DNA of 64,000 nt from Flavobacteria bacterium GWA2_35_26 (GCA_001800905.1 MGWH01000002.1:62001-126000); one strand, 5' to 3'. Positions 24,202 to 34,724 are shown, counted from the first letter of the stretch. Notes: generated by a model not told the origin, from the letters alone. Translations and numbers: made by a program.

Positions 24202-25956
24202 ATGAAAGCAAAAGCATTCGATACGCGATTATTCAAACGAATTTTACAATACACAAAACCCTATCAATTGCGGTTTAAAGGAGTTATTGCGTTTGCTATT
24301 TCACTTTCAGTTTTTGCAGCATTGCGTCCTTATTTATTAAAACAAACCGTCGACGGATACATCAAAACTCATGATCAACAAGGATTACTATTGTACATCA
24401 GCTTGATGGGAATTGTATTGTTAGCCGAGGTGTTTTCGCAATACTATTTTGTGTTTTGGGCCAACTGGTTAGGACAAGACATTGTTAAAGATATCCGAAC
24501 CAAATTATTCAAACATATTTTGAGTTTCCGAATGAAGTACTTTGACCACGTTCCTGTGGGACAATTAGTGACGCGCTCAGTATCGGATATTGAAGCTATT
24601 GCGCGCATCTTTAGTCAAGGACTATTCATGATCATAAGCGACTTGATGAAAATGGTGGTAGTGCTGTTCTTTATGTTTTATATGAACTGGAAACTAACTT
24701 GGATTGTCATTGTAGCCATGCCAATTTTAGTTTTCTTCACTCGAATATTCCAACGCAAGATGCAAGTGGCATTTGAAGAAGTGCGAACTGAAATTGCCAA
24801 TATGAATTCATTCGTTCAAGAACGTGTGACGGGTATGAAAATTGTCCAATTGTTCAACCGAGAAGATATTGAATTTGACAAGTTCAAAAACATTAACGAC
24901 AAACATCGAAAAGCATGGATTAAAACGATTTTGTACAACTCCATCTTCTTCCCTATAGCTGATATCATTTCGTCATTAACTTTAGGATTCATCGTTTTGT
25001 ATGGCGGATTTAAAATATTGAACGGCGATACTTTTACCACATTTGGAGATTTGTTTTCGTATACCATGTTCATCGGAATGTTGTTCAATCCGCTACGACA
25101 AATTGCAGATAAATTCAACGAAATGCAATTGGGAATGATTGCTGCCAATAGAGTTTTTGATATTTTGGATACCGATGATCAAATCCAAGATACGGGAACT
25201 ATCGAAGCACCTGTTTTTGAGGGCAATATTGTGTTCAAGGACGTACGGTTTGGCTATATTCTAGACGAAGAAGTGATTAAAGGAATCCATTTAGAAGTTA
25301 AAGCGGGACAAACTATAGCCATTGTAGGATCAACCGGTGCCGGAAAATCAACCATTATTAATTTATTGAATCGTTTTTACGAAATTAATAGCGGAACCAT
25401 TTACATTGATCATCAAAATATCGAAGATTATACTTTGGGATCTTTACGCAAGCAAATCGCCGTGGTTTTACAAGATGTATTTTTATTTGCCGATACCATT
25501 TACAATAATATTACCCTTAATAATCCAACGATCAGTCGCGAAGAAGTTTTGGCTGCAGCCCAAAAAATTGGCGTACACGATTTTATTATGAGTTTGCCAG
25601 ATAATTATGATTTTGATGTTAAAGAAAGAGGAGTAATGTTGTCATCTGGGCAACGCCAATTAATTGCTTTTTTACGTGCTTTTGTAAGCAACCCGAGTAT
25701 TTTGATTTTGGACGAAGCTACTTCCTCTATCGACACCTATTCTGAAGAATTAATTCAGCGTGCTACCGAAACGATTACCAAGGGTAGAACTTCTATTGTC
25801 ATTGCCCACCGATTAGCCACTATCGTCAATGCAGATAAAATTGTGGTCATGGATAAAGGCTTAATCGTAGAGCAAGGTACACACCAAGAACTCGTCAACA
25901 AAACAACTGGATACTATAAGAATTTATACGATTCCCAATTTTCGGTAGCCAATTAA
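24202..25956 (+). CDS. ABC exporter, fused membrane/ATPase half-transporter
   Basis: 584 aa, MsbA-like architecture: six-helix type IV membrane domain (about 20-310), then an ATPase domain with Walker A GSTGAGKST (about 375-383), signature LSSGQRQL (signature GQ instead of the usual GG), and Walker B ILILDEATSS. It works as a homodimer or with another half. A lipid or drug is the usual cargo; nothing here identifies it. Co-directional with truA, 9 bases apart. The closest paralogue in the window is at 30900. Confidence 0.92.
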   Translation: MKAKAFDTRLFKRILQYTKPYQLRFKGVIAFAISLSVFAALRPYLLKQTVDGYIKTHDQQGLLLYISLMGIVLLAEVFSQYYFVFWANWLGQDIVKDIRTKLFKHILSFRMKYFDHVPVGQLVTRSVSDIEAIARIFSQGLFMIISDLMKMVVVLFFMFYMNWKLTWIVIVAMPILVFFTRIFQRKMQVAFEEVRTEIANMNSFVQERVTGMKIVQLFNREDIEFDKFKNINDKHRKAWIKTILYNSIFFPIADIISSLTLGFIVLYGGFKILNGDTFTTFGDLFSYTMFIGMLFNPLRQIADKFNEMQLGMIAANRVFDILDTDDQIQDTGTIEAPVFEGNIVFKDVRFGYILDEEVIKGIHLEVKAGQTIAIVGSTGAGKSTIINLLNRFYEINSGTIYIDHQNIEDYTLGSLRKQIAVVLQDVFLFADTIYNNITLNNPTISREEVLAAAQKIGVHDFIMSLPDNYDFDVKERGVMLSSGQRQLIAFLRAFVSNPSILILDEATSSIDTYSEELIQRATETITKGRTSIVIAHRLATIVNADKIVVMDKGLIVEQGTHQELVNKTTGYYKNLYDSQFSVAN

Positions 25957-26094
25957 AAAAAATCAAACTATCCTTATATTTGGATGTTTTTTCTGAAAAT
26001 TTGTTAGTTTTTGACTTTATGAGGTTGAAAATTTCACAAAACAGAATAATTCCTTAAATTCGCAGCATCAATTAATAGAGATAAAATTATACAC

Positions 26095-27483
26095 ATGAAA
26101 TACGATATTATTGTTTTAGGAAGTGGACCTGGAGGATATGTTACTGCCATAAGAGCTTCTCAATTAGGCTTTAAAGTAGCTGTAATCGAAAAAGAAAATC
26201 TAGGCGGAGTTTGCTTGAACTGGGGATGTATCCCAACGAAAGCCTTACTTAAATCAGCTCAAGTTTTTGATTATTTAAAACACGCCTCTGACTACGGATT
26301 GACTGTTTCATCATTTGATAAAGATTTCTCAGCGGTGGTAAACCGTTCAAGAGGAGTAGCTGACGGAATGAGCAAAGGTGTTCAATTCTTAATGAAAAAA
26401 AATAAAATCGACGTTATTGATGGTTTTGGTAAAATCAAACCAGGCAAAAAAGTAGATGTAACTGATAAAGATGGTAAAGTAACTGAGTACAGTGCCGATC
26501 ATATTATTTTGGCTACTGGAGCGCGTTCACGTGAATTACCTAACTTACCTCAAGATGGTGTCAAAGTAATTGGATACCGTCAAGCAATGACTTTACCAAA
26601 GCAACCTAAATCAATGATCATTGTTGGTTCAGGTGCTATCGGAATTGAGTTTGCTCATTTTTATAACTCAATGGGAACTGATGTGACTATTGTTGAGTTT
26701 ATGCCTAATATTGTTCCGGTGGAAGACGAAGACATTTCGAAACAAATGGAACGTTCTATGAAAAAAGCAGGAGTTACTATTATGACAAACGCTTCTGTAG
26801 AAAAAATTGATACCTCTGGAAAAGGCGTTAAAGCATTTGTAAAAACCGCAAAAGGAGAAGAAGTTTTAGAAGCGGATATGTTACTTTCTGCTGTGGGAAT
26901 CAAAACGAATATTGAAAATATTGGTTTAGAAGAAGTAGGAATTGCTACTGACAAAGATAAAATTTTAGTAAACGCTTATAACCAAACCAACATTCCAGGT
27001 TATTACGCTATTGGAGATATTACTCCTGGACAAGCTTTGGCTCACGTAGCATCAGCTGAAGGAATTAACTGTGTAGAAAAAATTGCTGGATTACACGTTG
27101 AACCTATCGATTACGGAAATGTTCCGGGTTGTACCTACGCTACTCCTGAAATTGCCTCAGTTGGATTAACTGAAAAAGCTGCTAAAGAAAAAGGATACGA
27201 ATTGAAAATTGGTAAATTTCCTTTCTCAGCATCAGGAAAAGCAAAAGCTTCAGGTGCATCAGATGGATTTGTAAAAGTAATTTTCGATGCAAAATACGGA
27301 GAATGGTTAGGATGTCACATGATTGGAGCTGGAGTTACGGATATGATCGCTGAAGCAGTTGTAGCCCGTAAATTGGAAACAACAGGACATGAAATCCTAA
27401 AAGCTATCCACCCACACCCAACTATGAGTGAGGCAGTAATGGAAGCAGTAGCAGATGCTTACGGGGAAGTGATTCACTTGTAA
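26095..27483 (+). CDS. lpdA: Dihydrolipoyl dehydrogenase
   Basis: E3 subunit of 2-oxoacid dehydrogenase complexes and glycine cleavage; FAD enzyme. 462 aa. FAD-binding GSGPGGY (9-15), redox-active Cys40 and Cys45 in GGVCLNWGCIPTK, NAD-binding GSGAIGIEFA (about 178-187), FAD motif AIGDITPG, and the C-terminal catalytic His-Glu dyad in HPHPTMSEAVMEA. Single-gene unit; possible -7 boxes at 25975-25982 (TATATTTG) or 26055-26062 (TAAATTCG). A terminator follows. Confidence 0.97.
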   Translation: MKYDIIVLGSGPGGYVTAIRASQLGFKVAVIEKENLGGVCLNWGCIPTKALLKSAQVFDYLKHASDYGLTVSSFDKDFSAVVNRSRGVADGMSKGVQFLMKKNKIDVIDGFGKIKPGKKVDVTDKDGKVTEYSADHIILATGARSRELPNLPQDGVKVIGYRQAMTLPKQPKSMIIVGSGAIGIEFAHFYNSMGTDVTIVEFMPNIVPVEDEDISKQMERSMKKAGVTIMTNASVEKIDTSGKGVKAFVKTAKGEEVLEADMLLSAVGIKTNIENIGLEEVGIATDKDKILVNAYNQTNIPGYYAIGDITPGQALAHVASAEGINCVEKIAGLHVEPIDYGNVPGCTYATPEIASVGLTEKAAKEKGYELKIGKFPFSASGKAKASGASDGFVKVIFDAKYGEWLGCHMIGAGVTDMIAEAVVARKLETTGHEILKAIHPHPTMSEAVMEAVADAYGEVIHL

Positions 27484-27520
27484 AATAGCAATTGCGAAAA
27501 TCAATTACAATAACAAAATT

Positions 27521-27556
27521 AAAAAATCCGATTAGTTTAAACTGATCGGATTTTTT
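27521..27556 (+). terminator. lpdA terminator
   Basis: Stem AAAAAATCCGAT (27521-27532) with ATCGGATTTTTT (27545-27556), inner palindrome around GTTTAAAC, T run. Confidence 0.85.
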
Positions 27557-27622
27557 ATTAGTACCTATTGAGTGGCGTTACAAAAATTAAGTATCTTTAA
27601 TAAGTTATAAAAATCGTCAATT

Positions 27623-28072
27623 ATGAAATGGAAAGCAGTATTGTGTTTAATTATTGGTGTAAGTTCTTTTGCCTATTGTCAGCAAGGGAAGGAAGAAGCA
27701 GCCATTATTAAAGTATTAGAAAAAGAATCGGCCACCTGGCGTGCTAAAGATGTTGAAGGCCATAAAGACTGTTGGTACGTTCAGCCTTATAGCCGGATCT
27801 TAGTGTCGTTACCCGACGGAAAAACTATAGACGTCCCTCCTGCCTCAAAACAAATCATGAAACCGGAAAATATGGGTAATGGCGGTTTTGCAGTTAACTC
27901 AAATTATAAAATGAGCATTTCTAATTCCAGTGCTTGGGTAAGTCATGACGAATTATCTACAGATGCTGAAGGAAAAAGAACTTGGTCTTATGAAATTCGT
28001 CTCTTAGAAAAAATTAAAGGAGACTGGAAATTAGTTGGTCAATCACTCCACATTTACAAACGTGAAAATTAA
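27623..28072 (+). CDS. Secreted NTF2-like (SnoaL/DUF4440-like) protein
   Basis: 149 aa. Signal peptide at about 1-20 (MKWKAVLCLIIGVSSFAYCQ). The mature part has the NTF2-like pattern: a first helix with AAIIKVLEKESATWRAKDVEGHKDCW, then strands ending in WSYEIRLLEKIKGDWKLVGQSLHIYK. This cone-shaped fold binds many small ligands or forms simple enzymes; no catalytic residues can be assigned. Function unknown. Single gene. Confidence 0.75.
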   Translation: MKWKAVLCLIIGVSSFAYCQQGKEEAAIIKVLEKESATWRAKDVEGHKDCWYVQPYSRILVSLPDGKTIDVPPASKQIMKPENMGNGGFAVNSNYKMSISNSSAWVSHDELSTDAEGKRTWSYEIRLLEKIKGDWKLVGQSLHIYKREN

Positions 28073-28173
28073 TTTATTCAATATTCGCGAAATAAACATT
28101 TTAACCATCAGGTAGATTTTTTTTAATTTTAGTACACTCTCAAAATAGTATATTTGTTCAAAAAAAAAATAGC

Positions 28174-29415
28174 ATGCAACATATTATAGATCGATTCATT
28201 AGTTATGTCACAATTGATACGGAATCTGACCCCAATTCAACAACAACTCCAAGCACACCAAAACAGTGGAATTTAGCTAACAAGCTAGTCGAAGAATTAA
28301 AAACTATTGGATTGCAAGACGTCACGATCGATGACAAAGCCTACATTATGGCAACACTTCCTGGTACTGTTGATCATGAAGTTCCTACCATCGGATTTAT
28401 ATCTCATTTTGACACCTCTCCTGATTTTATAGGTGCCAATGTAAATCCGCAAGTAGTTCCAAATTACGACGGTGGAGATATTATATTGAATGCAGAAAAA
28501 AATATAGTTTTGTCGCCAAAATACTTTAAGGATTTACTACAATACAAAGGGCAAACCTTAATTACAACAGACGGAACTACACTTTTAGGAGCCGATGACA
28601 AAGCAGGAATTACTGAAATAGTATCTGCTATGGAATACCTAATACAACATCCCGAAATTAAACACGGAAAGATTCGAATTGGATTTACCCCAGACGAAGA
28701 AATTGGACGTGGAGCCCATCATTTTGACGTAGACAAATTCGGCGCTGATTGGGCCTATACAATGGATGGAAGTCAGGTTGGAGAATTGGAATATGAAAAT
28801 TTTAATGCGGCTGGAGCCAAAATTACGTTCAAAGGAAAAAGTGTGCATCCTGGCTACGCCAAAGGAAAAATGATCAATTCCATGCTAATTGCTAACGATT
28901 TCATCAATGCGTTACCAAAAGGTGAAACTCCTGAAGAAACTAGAGGGTATGAAGGATTTTTCCATGTGCATCATCTCAGCGGAAGTATTGAAGAGAGCGT
29001 TGTGGAATTAATAATTCGTGATCACAACAAAAAGAAATTTGAGAAACGCAAAGCCTTAATTGCAAAAATCACTCAAAAAATAAATAAAAAATACGCCAAA
29101 CAATTTGGAGAAGATATTGCTATAGCAGAAATCAACGACCAGTATTACAATATGAAAGAAAAAGTGTTACCAGTGAAACACATTGTCGATATTGCCGAGC
29201 AAGCAATGAAAGAATTAGGAATTAAACCAGTAATAAAACCTATCCGAGGAGGAACGGATGGCTCACAATTGTCATATAAAGGACTCCCTTGTCCTAATAT
29301 TTTTGCTGGCGGACATAACTTTCATGGAAAATACGAATATGTTCCTGTAGAAAGCATCCAAAAAGCAATCCAAGTTATCGTTAAGATTGCAGAATTAACC
29401 GCAATCCGAAAATAA
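28174..29415 (+). CDS. pepT: Peptidase T (tripeptide aminopeptidase)
   Basis: 413 aa, M20B family, releases N-terminal residues from tripeptides; cytoplasmic. Metal-site motifs: SHFDTSPD (His/Asp) at about 80-87, [10 protein letters not shown] (bridging Asp), [11 protein letters not shown] (catalytic Glu and metal Glu) and the final [12 protein letters not shown] (His). The lid/dimerisation domain lies in the middle. A -7 box TATATTTG is at 28149-28156. Single gene with a shared terminator downstream. Confidence 0.95.
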   Translation: MQHIIDRFISYVTIDTESDPNSTTTPSTPKQWNLANKLVEELKTIGLQDVTIDDKAYIMATLPGTVDHEVPTIGFISHFDTSPDFIGANVNPQVVPNYDGGDIILNAEKNIVLSPKYFKDLLQYKGQTLITTDGTTLLGADDKAGITEIVSAMEYLIQHPEIKHGKIRIGFTPDEEIGRGAHHFDVDKFGADWAYTMDGSQVGELEYENFNAAGAKITFKGKSVHPGYAKGKMINSMLIANDFINALPKGETPEETRGYEGFFHVHHLSGSIEESVVELIIRDHNKKKFEKRKALIAKITQKINKKYAKQFGEDIAIAEINDQYYNMKEKVLPVKHIVDIAEQAMKELGIKPVIKPIRGGTDGSQLSYKGLPCPNIFAGGHNFHGKYEYVPVESIQKAIQVIVKIAELTAIRK

Positions 29416-29422
29416 TTCATAA

Positions 29423-29450
29423 AAAAAAGCTCCCGATTGGGAGCTTTTTT
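29423..29450. terminator. Bidirectional terminator between pepT and yajC
   Basis: 12-bp stem AAAAAAGCTCCC/GGGAGCTTTTTT, loop GATT; works for both converging genes. Confidence 0.88.
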
Positions 29451-29464
29451 ATTATGTAATACTG

Positions 29465-29737
29465 TTATTTTTTATTCAAAGCAGCACTCATTTCCATTGA
29501 AATAGCTGAACGTTCCATTTTTAATTTACCTGACATAGTTTCAACAACTACAGTGGTCTCTGCCAATTCAGCAATTTTTCCATGAAGTCCACTTTTAGTG
29601 ATGATTTTATCACCTACTTTCAAACTGCTTTCAAATTCTTTTTCAGCTTTAGCTCTTTTTTGTTGGGGTCTAATCATAAAGAAATAGATCACAACAAACA
29701 TTAATAAGAACGGCGCAAATTGACTTAATTGTCCCAT
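29465..29737 (-). CDS. yajC: Preprotein translocase subunit YajC
   Basis: 90 aa. One N-terminal membrane helix (FAPFLLMFVVIYFFMIRPQQK) followed by a small soluble domain with GDKIITKSGLHGKIAEL, exactly the YajC pattern. Accessory subunit of SecDF-YajC. It lies 28 bases downstream of nusB on the same strand. In many Bacteroidota a DUF1573 gene sits between nusB and yajC; here it is absent. Confidence 0.93.
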   Translation of the reverse strand: MGQLSQFAPFLLMFVVIYFFMIRPQQKRAKAEKEFESSLKVGDKIITKSGLHGKIAELAETTVVVETMSGKLKMERSAISMEMSAALNKK

Positions 29738-29765
29738 AATTTTATTTTGATTTTTATTAAACGTA

Positions 29766-30710
29766 TTACATCAAGCCTCTTCCAGCTTTGATCATTTTTT
29801 TATTAGTTTGAAATTCTTTAACTAAGTTATCTAAAATTCCATTGATAAAAATACTACTTTTTGGTGTAGAATATTCTTTAGCCAATTCTAAATATTCATT
29901 CAAGGTAACTTTTACTGGAATCGATGGGAATTTCAACAATTCGCAAATAGCCATTTTAAGGATAATTGTATCTATTTCGGCGATACGATCCATATCCCAA
30001 TTGGGTGTTTTAGTATCAAATTCTTTAGCCAATTCGTTTTCGTTCAAAACTGTTTTTCTAAACAAGTCTTTTGCAAAGTCTTTATCATCGGCATCTTTAA
30101 ACAATTTCGGTACTCTAAAACTAGCATCCTCTACCGATTTAATCCCTTTTAATTGTTTAACGATTTGAGTATTGACAACAGGAATATCATCAATCCAAGT
30201 TAATTTATCATCTTCTAAATACTCATATAACTTTTCGTTTGGAACAATAATATCAGTAAAAAGATCTACTACAAACTGTTTGTCTTCTTCAAACGTAGTA
30301 ACAGAGGTGCTCATGTATTTTTCATACAATTTACTTTCTTTCAATGAGGCTAAAAGCAAATTAATATAATCATCATGGATAGCCCAATTATTTATTTTTC
30401 TGTTTTCCAAAGCAATACTTAACGAATTATTGTCTTCCAATAATTGAAAAATACTGTTGTTGATGAATTTGTTGTTGGGATTTCGTTCTTCTTTTGTAGC
30501 CAAATGTTTTTGACTTGATAAGTGTAAAAAGACTTTTTCCTTTTTTGCCATTTCAATTAATGAAGATAGCATGATCAGGTATAAATCTTGAATAGCATCG
30601 ATGCTGTAAAATAGAAATTTTTCTTGACCTTCTAAATTATCCGAACCGTTTTGGTGCATGGCATAAATGGATTGCATAACCTTAACGCGAATGTGTCTTC
30701 TATTTACCAC
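29766..30710 (-). CDS. nusB: Transcription antitermination factor NusB, long Bacteroidota form
   Basis: 314 aa, about twice the length of E. coli NusB. The N-terminal MVNRRHIRVKVMQSIYAMHQ and the C-terminal DRIAEIDTIILKMAICELLKFPSIPVKVTLNEYLELAK are the conserved RNA- and NusE-contacting parts, with the Bacteroidota-specific middle segment (about 40-190) between them. It joins rRNA antitermination complexes. The start codon is GTG (30708-30710). A -7 box (CAAAAGTA on plus, 30740-30747) lies just upstream. Operon with yajC. Confidence 0.92.
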   Translation of the reverse strand: MVNRRHIRVKVMQSIYAMHQNGSDNLEGQEKFLFYSIDAIQDLYLIMLSSLIEMAKKEKVFLHLSSQKHLATKEERNPNNKFINNSIFQLLEDNNSLSIALENRKINNWAIHDDYINLLLASLKESKLYEKYMSTSVTTFEEDKQFVVDLFTDIIVPNEKLYEYLEDDKLTWIDDIPVVNTQIVKQLKGIKSVEDASFRVPKLFKDADDKDFAKDLFRKTVLNENELAKEFDTKTPNWDMDRIAEIDTIILKMAICELLKFPSIPVKVTLNEYLELAKEYSTPKSSIFINGILDNLVKEFQTNKKMIKAGRGLM

Positions 30711-30899
30711 TGTGTAAGAACTTTTAATGAATTAGACTGCAAAAGTAGGTATTTCATCCCTTAAAATAAAATTTAAATTCCTTTTTTAAATCAAAATAAT
30801 GGAAGCTGTAAATCAACATTTTAATGAATCACACTGGTTATTACAGTCAATTATTCTTTTTATTCACCTATATTTGCGGAGCAAAACAGCAGCGATCCA

Positions 30900-32678
30900 A
30901 TGAAAGAATTAGGTTATTTAAATAAGTACTTTGTCAAATACAAGTTTAGTTTTTTACTAGGAATTGTAATTACTATCATTGCGCAATTCTTCTCACTTTA
31001 TACTCCTAAACTAATTAGCAAGTCATTGGGTGCGATCGAACAATTTGACCAACTTTCAGATTCTCAAAAAGCTTCCGAAACTATTTTATCCGGATTTAAA
31101 AGCGAATTAGTATCCAATATTTTGTTGATTATTGGCACCACCATTATCGCTGGTTTTTTAACCTTTTTAATGCGTCAAACCTTAATTGTAATGTCGCGAC
31201 ACATCGAATTTGATCTAAAAAACGAAGTTTTTAAACAATACGAAAACCTATCGCAACAATTCTACAAAAAAAACAGAACTGGTGATTTAATGAATCGAAT
31301 CAGCGAGGATGTTTCCAAAGTAAGAATGTATGTAGGTCCGGCAGTAATGTACACGATCAACACCTTCATTCGTTTTGCTATTGTAATAGCCTATATGTAT
31401 AATGTATCACCGAGATTAACTTTATACACCCTTTTACCCTTACCTATTCTTTCATATACTATTTTCAAATTAAGTTCTGAAATCAATAAACGAAGTACCA
31501 TTTTCCAACAATACCTTTCAAAAGTATCTAGCTTTACTCAAGAAATTTTTTCTGGTATTCGAGTGATTAAAGCCTATTCATTAGAAGACCAACACCAAAA
31601 CAATATGGCGGCCTTAGCCAATGAAAGTAAAAGTAAAAGTTTGGACTTAGCTCGAGTACAATCATTGTTTGGACCATTGATGTTAGCGCTAATTGGAATA
31701 AGTAACCTAGTGGTTATCTATTTTGGCGGATTAATGTACATGGAAGGTACCATCAAAAGTATCGGTACTATAGCTGAATTTATTTTATACGTGAACATGT
31801 TAACATGGCCAGTCGCTTCTTTAGGCTGGGTTTCGTCAATGGTTCAAGAAGCTGAAGCTTCGCAAAAACGTTTGAATGAGTTCTTGAAAATTGAACCTGA
31901 AATCAAGAATACCAATCCGAATCATTCCACTATCGAAGGAAGTATTGCTTTCAACAATGTAAGTTACACCTACGAAGACACGAATATTAAAGCCTTACAA
32001 AACATTTCGTTTTCAGTTCAAAAAGGACAAACTTTGGCTATATTAGGAAAAACTGGTTCTGGAAAATCGACTATTCTTTCTCTAATTTCTAGATTATACG
32101 ATGTTACCGATGGTCAAATCCAAATTGATGGTGTCGAAATAAGCCAACTTAATTTATATGACTTGCGAAACAGTATCGGTATTGTTCCTCAAGATGCCTT
32201 TTTGTTCTCAGACAGCATTAAGAACAATATTAAATTTGGTAAAGAAAACGCTTCTGATGCTGAAATTGAATTAGCCGCAAAGAATGCTGTAGTTCATAAT
32301 AATATTATGGACTTCAATAAAAAATACGATACTATTTTAGGTGAAAGAGGGATCACACTTTCCGGCGGCCAAAAACAACGTGTGTCGATTGCAAGAGCGA
32401 TTATAAAAAATCCACCTATTTTGTTGTTTGATGATTGTTTATCAGCAGTAGATACTGAAACGGAAGAAACTATTTTAAACAATTTGTACGAAATCTGTAA
32501 GGACAAAACCACCATAATTGTAAGTCATCGCGTTTCGTCGGCTAAAAATGCGGATCAAATTATAATTATCGATGAAGGACGAATTATCCAACAAGGTTCT
32601 CATAATCAATTACTAAATGAGAAAGGATATTATGCTGACTTGTATTTAAAACAACTATCCGAAAAAGAATTATCATAA
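30900..32678 (+). CDS. ABC exporter, fused membrane/ATPase half-transporter (second)
   Basis: 592 aa. Membrane domain about 10-330, with the intracellular loop motif QQFYKKNRTGDLMNR, then the ATPase domain: Walker A GKTGSGKST (about 386-394), signature LSGGQKQR, Walker B ILLFDDCLSAVD (Asp instead of the usual Glu after Walker B, D-D-C-L-S). The residue after the Walker B Asp is normally the catalytic Glu; an Asp here may lower ATP turnover, though this variant is common in such half-transporters. -7 box TATATTTG at 30869-30876. Substrate unknown. Confidence 0.92.
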   Translation: MKELGYLNKYFVKYKFSFLLGIVITIIAQFFSLYTPKLISKSLGAIEQFDQLSDSQKASETILSGFKSELVSNILLIIGTTIIAGFLTFLMRQTLIVMSRHIEFDLKNEVFKQYENLSQQFYKKNRTGDLMNRISEDVSKVRMYVGPAVMYTINTFIRFAIVIAYMYNVSPRLTLYTLLPLPILSYTIFKLSSEINKRSTIFQQYLSKVSSFTQEIFSGIRVIKAYSLEDQHQNNMAALANESKSKSLDLARVQSLFGPLMLALIGISNLVVIYFGGLMYMEGTIKSIGTIAEFILYVNMLTWPVASLGWVSSMVQEAEASQKRLNEFLKIEPEIKNTNPNHSTIEGSIAFNNVSYTYEDTNIKALQNISFSVQKGQTLAILGKTGSGKSTILSLISRLYDVTDGQIQIDGVEISQLNLYDLRNSIGIVPQDAFLFSDSIKNNIKFGKENASDAEIELAAKNAVVHNNIMDFNKKYDTILGERGITLSGGQKQRVSIARAIIKNPPILLFDDCLSAVDTETEETILNNLYEICKDKTTIIVSHRVSSAKNADQIIIIDEGRIIQQGSHNQLLNEKGYYADLYLKQLSEKELS

Positions 32679-32744
32679 TTTTTGGTCAATCAATTTTTTT
32701 TTATCATTTTTGAATGTCTATAAACCAATAAATGAAGACGGATT

Positions 32745-33125
32745 ATGAGAGAAAATGATATGTTAGAAAAAGAAGAAATATTTTCTAAGATTTTAAGAGC
32801 CGGGAGAAGAACTTATTTTTTTGATGTCAGAGCTACAAAAGCAGATGATTATTACATAACAATAACTGAAAGTAAGAAGTTTACTGAAGAAGACGGATCT
32901 TTCCACTTTAAAAAACATAAAATTTATTTGTACAAAGAAGATTTTGCTGCCTTTACAGAAATTTTAGGCGATATGACTTCCTACGTTTTAAACCATAAAG
33001 GCGAAGAAGTAATTTCTGAAAGACATCAAAAAGATTTTAAAAAGGAATATACTTCAGAAACATCAGAAGACGAAATCACACCGCAGGTATCTAATTTCAC
33101 TGATATTGATTTTGATGATATTTAA
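32745..33125 (+). CDS. DUF3276 (PUR-like) nucleic-acid-binding protein
   Basis: 126 aa. The core AGRRTYFFDVRATKADDYYITITESKK..FKKHKIYLYKEDF at about 18-70 is the PUR-domain form typical of DUF3276, related to PUR-alpha; a Borrelia relative binds DNA and RNA. The C-terminal third is acidic and probably disordered. Start ATG at 32745; ATG 32760 is also possible. Single gene with a strong terminator. Confidence 0.9.
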   Translation: MRENDMLEKEEIFSKILRAGRRTYFFDVRATKADDYYITITESKKFTEEDGSFHFKKHKIYLYKEDFAAFTEILGDMTSYVLNHKGEEVISERHQKDFKKEYTSETSEDEITPQVSNFTDIDFDDI

Positions 33126-33142
33126 TCAAAATTATCACCAAT

Positions 33143-33177
33143 AAAAAAGCCCAAAATCAAATGATTTTGGGCTTTTT
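33143..33177. terminator. Bidirectional terminator between the DUF3276 gene and the S10-like peptidase gene
   Basis: Long stem with AAAAGCCCAAAATCA at 33145-33159 and TGATTTTGGGCTTTT at 33162-33176; T runs in both directions. Confidence 0.88.
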
Positions 33178-33182
33178 GCTTT

Positions 33183-34724
33183 TTAATATTTAGCAGGAAC
33201 TCCTGGTTTGGATAATGATTTCTGAATAAATTTTCTTAGGTCATCATTTCCTTTAATTAAGTCTTCTTTGCGAAGATACATCATATGACCGCTTCGATAG
33301 CCTTCAAACGACATTCTGTCTTTTAGTCTACCACTTGGATCCATTTGCCACAAATTGTATTTAGCGTTAAAATAATCACAAGCCCCATCATAATACCCCG
33401 ATTGTACTAATACATGTAAATACGGATTTTGAGCCATTGCTTGACGCAAATTCTCCCCCGTTTTATCACCCGAATTGTCCCAAGGATGAACTGGTCCAAA
33501 CATATTGTATTTTAAATCGGTTTTATAACCTAAATTATTGCGAAGGTAAATATTGATGGCTGGTGTAAATGAATGCAACCAAGAAGTTAATTCCGAATTA
33601 AAATCAGGTCCGTCACCAGCATCCTTACGGTCAATTCCTTTGTAACGGGAATCTAATCTACCTACAGTAAACCCTTGATCTCTTAACAATTCTTTCCAAA
33701 AATAATCCAATGGAACATCCAAATTATTTTGCAAAATTACTTTTTCATCAACACCTGAATAACGAGCCATTTTTGAAGCAATTGCTTTTCGTTCAGCTGG
33801 ATCAATAAATCCACCCTTACTTATTGCTGGAATTAACTCGTTAATGGTGAATTGTTCTACTTCTGGCAACATTGCAGTTAAATCTTTAGATTGTAAATCA
33901 GCAGGAAGTTTTTTATGAAACCAAGCTGTAGCAGCAAAATAAGGCAACCGTAGAGCAGCTTTGGAAACAACACCTCTTTCGATTCCTAAAGTAGTTGGAG
34001 AAACTAACACTACACCATTTAAATACATCCATTGATTGTTTTGCAATTCCAAAGCCAATCCTGAAACACGTGTTGTACCATAACTTTCACCAATTAAATA
34101 TTTTGGTGATGCCCAACGGTTAGTACGAGTTACAAATGTTTTGATCCATTCTGCTAAATACTTAACATCCGCATTGACTCCAAAAAAAGTTGATTTCGGT
34201 GTTTCTTTGTTTGTCATTCTTGAATAAGCAGTATTCACTGGATTGACAAAAACAATATCAGCTACATCCAAAATAGAATATGGATTTTGTTTAACTCCGT
34301 AGGGCTGTACCGGATAACCTTCATCGTCAATATTTAACAAAGTTGGTCCTGTATAGGCAATTTGCATCCAAACAGAAGCCGAACCTGGACCACCATTAAA
34401 TGAAATTACTAAAGGTCGATTGGCACGATCATTCACATCGGAACGCTCATAATAAGTATAAAATATTCCCGCAATGGTTTTTCCATCCTCGTCCCAAACA
34501 GGCATGGTTCCAGTTGTCGCTTGATAAGGAACTTTTTGACCTCTAATCGTGGAAAGGTGTTGCGTGATTACTTTTTCGTCTGGGTTGAATTTAATATTCG
34601 ATGCTACACTTTCTACTTTTTCAGTAGGAACTGCTGTTGGAGCATCTGATTTTTTCGATGGAGATTGAGCGGTAACCAATAAGAAGGAACTGGTTAATAC
34701 AACTGAAAACAACATTTTTTTCAT
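33183..34724 (-). CDS. Secreted serine carboxypeptidase-like protein (S10 family)
   Basis: 513 aa. Signal peptide at about 1-20 (MKKMLFSVVLTSSFLLVTAQ), then an S10-type alpha/beta hydrolase: oxyanion region SFNGGPGSASVW (108-119), nucleophile Ser214 in IGESYGTTR, Asp in GACDYFNAKYN and His in RSGHMMY near the C-terminus. All triad residues are present, so it should be active as a peptidase or esterase in the periplasm. The C-terminus ends in KPGVPAKY. Single gene. Confidence 0.9.
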   Translation of the reverse strand: MKKMLFSVVLTSSFLLVTAQSPSKKSDAPTAVPTEKVESVASNIKFNPDEKVITQHLSTIRGQKVPYQATTGTMPVWDEDGKTIAGIFYTYYERSDVNDRANRPLVISFNGGPGSASVWMQIAYTGPTLLNIDDEGYPVQPYGVKQNPYSILDVADIVFVNPVNTAYSRMTNKETPKSTFFGVNADVKYLAEWIKTFVTRTNRWASPKYLIGESYGTTRVSGLALELQNNQWMYLNGVVLVSPTTLGIERGVVSKAALRLPYFAATAWFHKKLPADLQSKDLTAMLPEVEQFTINELIPAISKGGFIDPAERKAIASKMARYSGVDEKVILQNNLDVPLDYFWKELLRDQGFTVGRLDSRYKGIDRKDAGDGPDFNSELTSWLHSFTPAINIYLRNNLGYKTDLKYNMFGPVHPWDNSGDKTGENLRQAMAQNPYLHVLVQSGYYDGACDYFNAKYNLWQMDPSGRLKDRMSFEGYRSGHMMYLRKEDLIKGNDDLRKFIQKSLSKPGVPAKY

